Assembly (NCBI RefSeq): GCF_014207905.1
Contig: NZ_JACHLB010000009.1
Coordinates: forward strand, 100,727 to 164,726
Direction of reading: 5' to 3'
DNA: 64,000 nucleotides
DNA from: Flavobacterium notoginsengisoli
GTDB taxonomy: Bacteria > Bacteroidota > Bacteroidia > Flavobacteriales > Flavobacteriaceae
In this document: piece after piece, positions 60,668-64,000 of the stretch
Position numbering within the stretch: position 1 is the first letter of the stretch
How the letters are laid out: every line of letters begins with the position of its first letter
Program-made: the position numbers and the translations under genes
Notes under the pieces: generated by a model
The model's database searches: none
Told to the model about the DNA's origin: nothing
The model's input: the letters and a program-made list of their open reading frames with translations, nothing else

Positions 60668-60748
60668 TTAAGCTTTAGGCTTTAGGCAGTAAGCTTTAGG
60701 CAAATGTTTGTTTTTTTGCTTAAAGCTTACTGCTTACTGCTTATAGCA
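60668..60748. repeat. TTTAGGC / GCTTAAAGC iterated hairpin repeat
   Basis: AAGCTTTAGGCTTTAGGCAGTAAGC on the left is answered by GCTTAAAGCTTACTGCTTACTGC on the right, in the gap between infC and rpmI. The words match those at 39420-39480. Confidence 0.85.
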
Positions 60749-60753
60749 AATAA

Positions 60754-61311
60754 TTATTTTTTCTTTTTAGGAGCAATGAACATAATCATTCTCTTTCCTT
60801 CAAGAACAGGCATAGCTTCAACTTTACCATGTTCTTCTAAATCCTGAGCAAGACGCAACAATAAAATTTGACCTTGATCTTTATAAATGATAGAACGACC
60901 TTTAAAGAATACAAAAGCTTTTAATTTAGCTCCTTCTTTTAAGAATTTTTCAGCATTCTTTCTTTTAAATTCGTAATCATGCTCGTCAGTCTGAGGACCA
61001 AATCGAATTTCTTTTACAACAACCTGAGAAGATTTAGCTTTTAATGCTTTATCTCTTTTCTTTTGTTCGTAAACAAATTTCTTATAATCCATAATTTTAC
61101 AAACTGGCGGCTCAGCATTTGGTGAAATTTCAACCAAATCCAATTCAAATTGATCTGCCAATCGTAAAGCGTCAGCAAGTTTAAAAACACCTGGTTCGAT
61201 GTTTTCACCCACTAGTCTTACTTCTTGTACACCACGAATATTATTGTTTATTCTGTGTGCGTCTTTTTTTTCTACTCGAGGTTGAAAACCTCTGTTGCTT
61301 CTTATTGCTAT
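60754..61311 (-). CDS. infC: Translation initiation factor IF-3, with an ATA start codon
   Basis: The 185-residue factor prevents premature subunit joining and monitors start-codon choice. The frame extends upstream of the first ATG (61212) through the well-conserved N-terminus, IRSNRGFQPRVEKKDAHRIN followed by NNIRGVQEVRLVGEN. This stretch holds no ATG, GTG or TTG before the stop TAG at 61318-61320 in the same frame, except a GTG late at residue 35. The codon at the expected start position is ATA (61309-61311). IF-3 genes use rare starts (ATT in E. coli), which allows autoregulation by IF-3 itself. The C-terminus ends IAPKKKK. It follows thrS by 16 nt. Confidence 0.9.
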   Translation of the reverse strand: MAIRSNRGFQPRVEKKDAHRINNNIRGVQEVRLVGENIEPGVFKLADALRLADQFELDLVEISPNAEPPVCKIMDYKKFVYEQKKRDKALKAKSSQVVVKEIRFGPQTDEHDYEFKRKNAEKFLKEGAKLKAFVFFKGRSIIYKDQGQILLLRLAQDLEEHGKVEAMPVLEGKRMIMFIAPKKKK

Positions 61312-61327
61312 GACTTTCTAATTTAAG

Positions 61328-63274
61328 TTAAACTGTAAATACTTTTAATGTCTTTTTTATTTCCTCGTTTACAATCGAAGCAAATTCTTCAATAGAAACG
61401 GTAATATTACCTTTTCCTTCTTGTCCGTGACGGCGAATAGAAATTGTACCATTTTTCTCTTCCTCTTCACCTACAATCAGCATAAATGGGATTTTTTGCA
61501 TTTCTGCATCTCTAATTTTTTTGCCAATTGTTTCGTTTCGATTGTCAATTAGGGCGCGAATTTCGTGATTTTCTAGCAAATCTAAAACTTTTTTAGCATA
61601 ATTTTCGTATTTCTCGCTCAAAGACAAGATTATAGCCTGCTCCGGCATTAGCCAAAGTGGGAAATTTCCTGCTGTATGCTCAAGTAAAATTGCTATAAAA
61701 CGTTCCATAGATCCAAAAGGAGCTCTGTGGATCATTACAGGGCGGTGTAATTCATTATCAGCGCCTTTGTAAGTCAAATCAAAACGTTCAGGAAGGTTAT
61801 AATCAACCTGAATTGTTCCTAGTTGCCATTGTCTTCCCAATGCATCTTTTACCATGAAATCTAGTTTTGGACCATAGAAAGCAGCTTCACCATATTCAAC
61901 AACAGTGTTAAGTCCTTTGTCTCTTGCTGCGTTGATAATAGCATTTTCAGCTTTTTCCCAGTTTTCATCTGTTCCAATGTATTTTTCTCTATTTTCCTGA
62001 TCTCTCAATGAAATTTGAGCTGTAAAGTTTTCAAAACCTAAAGATCCGAATACATATAATACAAGATCAATTACTTTTTTGAATTCTTCATCCAATTGCT
62101 CTGGAGTACAGAAAATGTGCGCATCATCCTGAGTAAATCCTCTAACACGAGTTAAACCATGTAATTCTCCAGACTGCTCGTATCTATATACAGTACCAAA
62201 TTCAGCGTAACGCTTCGGTAAATCTTTATAAGACCAAGGTCTCACATTGTAAATCTCGCAGTGGTGAGGACAGTTCATTGGTTTTAATAAGAACTCTTCG
62301 CCTTCCGCAGGAGTATGAATTGGCTGGAAACTGTCTGCTCCATATTTTGCATAGTGTCCAGAAGTAACATAAAGTTCCTTTTGTCCAATATGTGGACTAA
62401 CAACTTGCTCGTATCCAGCTTTCTTTTGTGCTCTTTTTAAGAATTGCTCCAAACGCTCTCTAAGTGCAGCTCCTTTTGGTAGCCATAAAGGTAGCCCTTG
62501 ACCTACTTTTTGAGAGAAGGCAAACAATTCAAGTTCTTTTCCTAGTTTACGGTGATCACGACGTTTTGCTTCTTCAAGAAGTTCAAGATATTCAGTTAAG
62601 TCTTTTTGTTTAGGGAAAGAAGTTCCGTAAACGCGAGTTAACTGCTTGTTCTTTTCGTCACCTCTCCAATAAGCACCTGCAACACTCATGATTTTCACAG
62701 CTTTGATAATTCCAGTATTCGGAATATGTCCTCCACGGCATAAATCAGTAAAAGTAGCGTGATCGCAAAATGTAATAGTTCCATCTTCAAGATTTGAAAT
62801 CAATTCAGTCTTGTAAACGTTGTCTTTATACATTTCTAAAGCTTCCGCTTTAGTTACCGGACGCATTTTAAAATCAAACTTTCCTCTTGCGATTTCAAGA
62901 ATACGATCTTCGATCTTTTTAAAATCAGCTTCAGAAATTTTCTGATCTTCAAAATCCACGTCATAATAAAACCCATTAGCAATTGCAGGTCCTAAAGTTA
63001 ATTTAATTCCAGGATATAACTCCTCAAGAGCTTGAGCCATTACGTGTGAAGTTGAATGCCAGAAAGCTTTTTTACCTTCAGCATCATTCCAAGTATATAA
63101 AATAAGATTACCGTCGGTCGTTAATGGAGTTTCGGTTTCAATAGTTGTACCATTAAAAGATGCAGAAATAACATTTCTTGCAAAACCTTCGCTAATGTTT
63201 TTAGCGACCTCCATTGGAGTTACGCCTGAAGCGAACTCTCTAATTGACCCATCGGGTAAAGTAATCTTGATCAT
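61328..63274 (-). CDS. thrS: Threonine-tRNA ligase
   Basis: Class II synthetase of 648 residues. It has an N-terminal TGS domain (residues 1-60, MIKITLPDGSIREFASGVTP) and an editing domain with the zinc-like HSTSHVMAQALEELYPG motif. The catalytic core has LKPMNCPHHCEIYNVRPWSY with zinc ligands, RVRGFTQDDAHIF and HRAPFGSMERFIAILLEH, followed by the anticodon-binding domain at the C-terminus. It starts the thrS-infC-rpmI-rplT cluster and has a TATATTTG promoter box close to the ATG. Confidence 0.98.
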   Translation of the reverse strand: MIKITLPDGSIREFASGVTPMEVAKNISEGFARNVISASFNGTTIETETPLTTDGNLILYTWNDAEGKKAFWHSTSHVMAQALEELYPGIKLTLGPAIANGFYYDVDFEDQKISEADFKKIEDRILEIARGKFDFKMRPVTKAEALEMYKDNVYKTELISNLEDGTITFCDHATFTDLCRGGHIPNTGIIKAVKIMSVAGAYWRGDEKNKQLTRVYGTSFPKQKDLTEYLELLEEAKRRDHRKLGKELELFAFSQKVGQGLPLWLPKGAALRERLEQFLKRAQKKAGYEQVVSPHIGQKELYVTSGHYAKYGADSFQPIHTPAEGEEFLLKPMNCPHHCEIYNVRPWSYKDLPKRYAEFGTVYRYEQSGELHGLTRVRGFTQDDAHIFCTPEQLDEEFKKVIDLVLYVFGSLGFENFTAQISLRDQENREKYIGTDENWEKAENAIINAARDKGLNTVVEYGEAAFYGPKLDFMVKDALGRQWQLGTIQVDYNLPERFDLTYKGADNELHRPVMIHRAPFGSMERFIAILLEHTAGNFPLWLMPEQAIILSLSEKYENYAKKVLDLLENHEIRALIDNRNETIGKKIRDAEMQKIPFMLIVGEEEEKNGTISIRRHGQEGKGNITVSIEEFASIVNEEIKKTLKVFTV

Positions 63275-63294
63275 TGTTTATAATTTTGTGAATG

Positions 63295-63302
63295 CAAATA
63301 TA
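63295..63302 (-). promoter_or_regulatory. Promoter -7 box TATATTTG of thrS
   Basis: The minus strand reads TATATTTGCATTC, 20 nt before the thrS ATG at 63274, with a TTG about 20 nt further upstream as a possible -33 element. Confidence 0.65.
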
Positions 63303-63481
63303 ACGTATTAGAAAAATACACACAATATATATTAAGAAGATTACTCTATTATATATATGTATAAAATGATACAATATATAATAGTAGATTTTACTCATTG
63401 GAATTCGACAGTTTTCCAAATGCAGTCGGGTTTGTTTTTTCTACATATATAGTATGGCATAAAATCCAGTTTTACTGTAGA

Positions 63482-63502
63482 GGCGCACCGCAGTGCGTCT
63501 AT
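63482..63502. repeat. Short palindrome GGCGCACcgcaGTGCGTC
   Basis: A GC-rich hairpin of 7 bp with a 4-nt loop stands in an otherwise AT-rich gap. It resembles small repeats that recur in flavobacterial genomes, from memory. Nothing else in 63303-63480 looks coding. Confidence 0.65.
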
Positions 63503-63549
63503 TGCATATTGTCTATTGGAATTTGGGATTTAAGTGTTGTAATTTTAAT

Positions 63550-63636
63550 GAGGAGCTGATCCCGCTATCCGCTGCAATCTTTTTGTGGTGAACCCCACCA
63601 CAAAAAGGATTTCCGCTCCTATCGGGGCTAGGGCAC
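63550..63636. repeat. Large imperfect palindromic repeat (CCGCTATCC / CGGGGCTAGGG type)
   Basis: The inner arms CTTTTTGTGGTG (63579-63590) and CACCACAAAAAG (63596-63607) are perfect inverted repeats around a 5-nt loop. The outer flanks GGAGCTGATCCCGC and GCTCCTATCGGGGC pair partly. No reading frame is supported in 63303-63985. It is followed at about 63706-63733 by CTTAGCGCCTTAGCGTC words of the iterated type. Confidence 0.8.
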
Positions 63637-63963
63637 CGGTTTTCAGAAGAAATTCTGGGAAGCAGGCAGGTTTGGGCAGGAAATAGAGAAGAAGAAAGGA
63701 AAAAAACTTAGCGCCTTAGCGTCTTTGCGAGATCAAATCGGTGCAAATACGGCTTTCCAAAACCTGATAGGTGTTTAGAAAAGCGCCAAAAAAGATAAAA
63801 ACTCCGCAGAACTGCAGGCAAAAGCAGGAGCAAAAATAAAGAAACCGCACCATGGTTCAGAAAAACCCCACAAGTCATCAAAAAAAATGAAACTGTAAAG
63901 AATGAGTTATCAGCAGGTTAAGAAAAAGATCGAAAAAAGATTGAAAAAAGCTTGGAAAAAGTA

Positions 63964-63993
63964 TTGGATAACTGGAAAAAGGTTCTACTTTTG
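63964..63993 (+). promoter_or_regulatory. Strong promoter at the right edge, probably for a stable RNA
   Basis: TTGG (63964-63967), an 18-nt spacer and TACTTTTG (63986-63993), then GCACCCGC at the very edge. The same GCACCC(G)C follows the -7 boxes of both tRNA promoters in this window. An A-rich stretch with phased GAAAAA words (63928-63985) lies upstream, as in strong promoters. It suggests that an rRNA or tRNA operon on the plus strand starts just beyond 64000. Confidence 0.7.
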
Positions 63994-64000
63994 CACCCGC

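Noticed and set aside
60754..61212. infC starting at the first ATG (152 residues)
   Set aside because: This would remove the conserved N-terminal 33 residues of IF-3, which are clearly encoded in frame upstream.

Overview
The window is chromosomal DNA of a Bacteroidota bacterium, most probably Flavobacterium or a close relative. The evidence is the low GC content, repeated TAnnTTTG promoter boxes in place of sigma-70 TATAAT boxes, a type IX secretion (T9SS) sorting-domain protein, many lipoproteins with a Cys right after the signal peptide, a CrtZ-type carotenoid cluster, and typical flavobacterial families (CWC/DUF5522, TIGR01777, TPR histidine kinases). No phage, transposase, plasmid gene or CRISPR array was seen.

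Layout. 1-7.7 kb is a cobalamin locus. It has a B12 riboswitch that points out of the left edge, cobC, cobS, a bluB-cobT fusion and cobU on the minus strand, a small Cys-rich protein, and the uptake ABC transporter btuF-btuC-btuD on the plus strand. 7.7-25.5 kb carries RNA modification genes (trmL, an RluE-like synthase), an SDR, a 1135-residue secreted nuclease-like T9SS protein, mepB, an ECF sigma factor overlapping a predicted dual-membrane-spanning anti-sigma factor, rmuC, small enzymes, and TetR plus an AarF kinase. 25.8-31.7 kb is a light-protection cluster on the minus strand: a CarH/LitR-type B12-binding MerR regulator, crtI, crtB, crtZ, an SRPBCC protein and a photolyase. 31.8-40.9 kb holds secreted proteins of unknown function, three identical tRNA-Lys(TTT) genes and one tRNA-Leu(GAG), aroK, a PRPP-binding transferase, an S4 protein, an FKBP-like lipoprotein and a split transketolase. 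41-47 kb is housekeeping: tgt, lptG-like permease, EamA transporter, accA, dnaB. 47-50 kb has a membrane protein followed by a NarL-type two-component pair. 52.5-58.5 kb has three tandem paralogous TPR histidine kinases feeding one response regulator. 58.6-63.3 kb ends with an AhpD-like/Crp pair and thrS-infC-rpmI-rplT. The right edge holds repeats and a strong promoter that probably drives a stable RNA just outside the window.

How the parts connect. The B12 salvage/remodelling genes would supply adenosylcobalamin. The MerR regulator ahead of the carotenoid genes has the Wx9EH and ExHxxG signatures of AdoCbl-dependent light sensors, so B12 supply, light sensing, carotenoid synthesis and DNA photorepair are probably functionally linked in this stretch.

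The most unusual items are the following. (1) In the tandem kinase array only the first-transcribed copy keeps the phospho-accepting His. The second has Gln there plus a one-base frameshift, and the third has Arg there plus a lost ATP-binding G box. (2) infC has no usable ATG/GTG/TTG start and appears to begin at ATA. (3) The tRNA-guanine transglycosylase lacks the usual zinc cysteines. (4) One sigma operon encodes an anti-sigma chain that seems to run from cytoplasm to outer membrane. (5) Many intergenic gaps are filled by hairpins built from iterated short words, together with three ~100-bp palindromes sharing a core.
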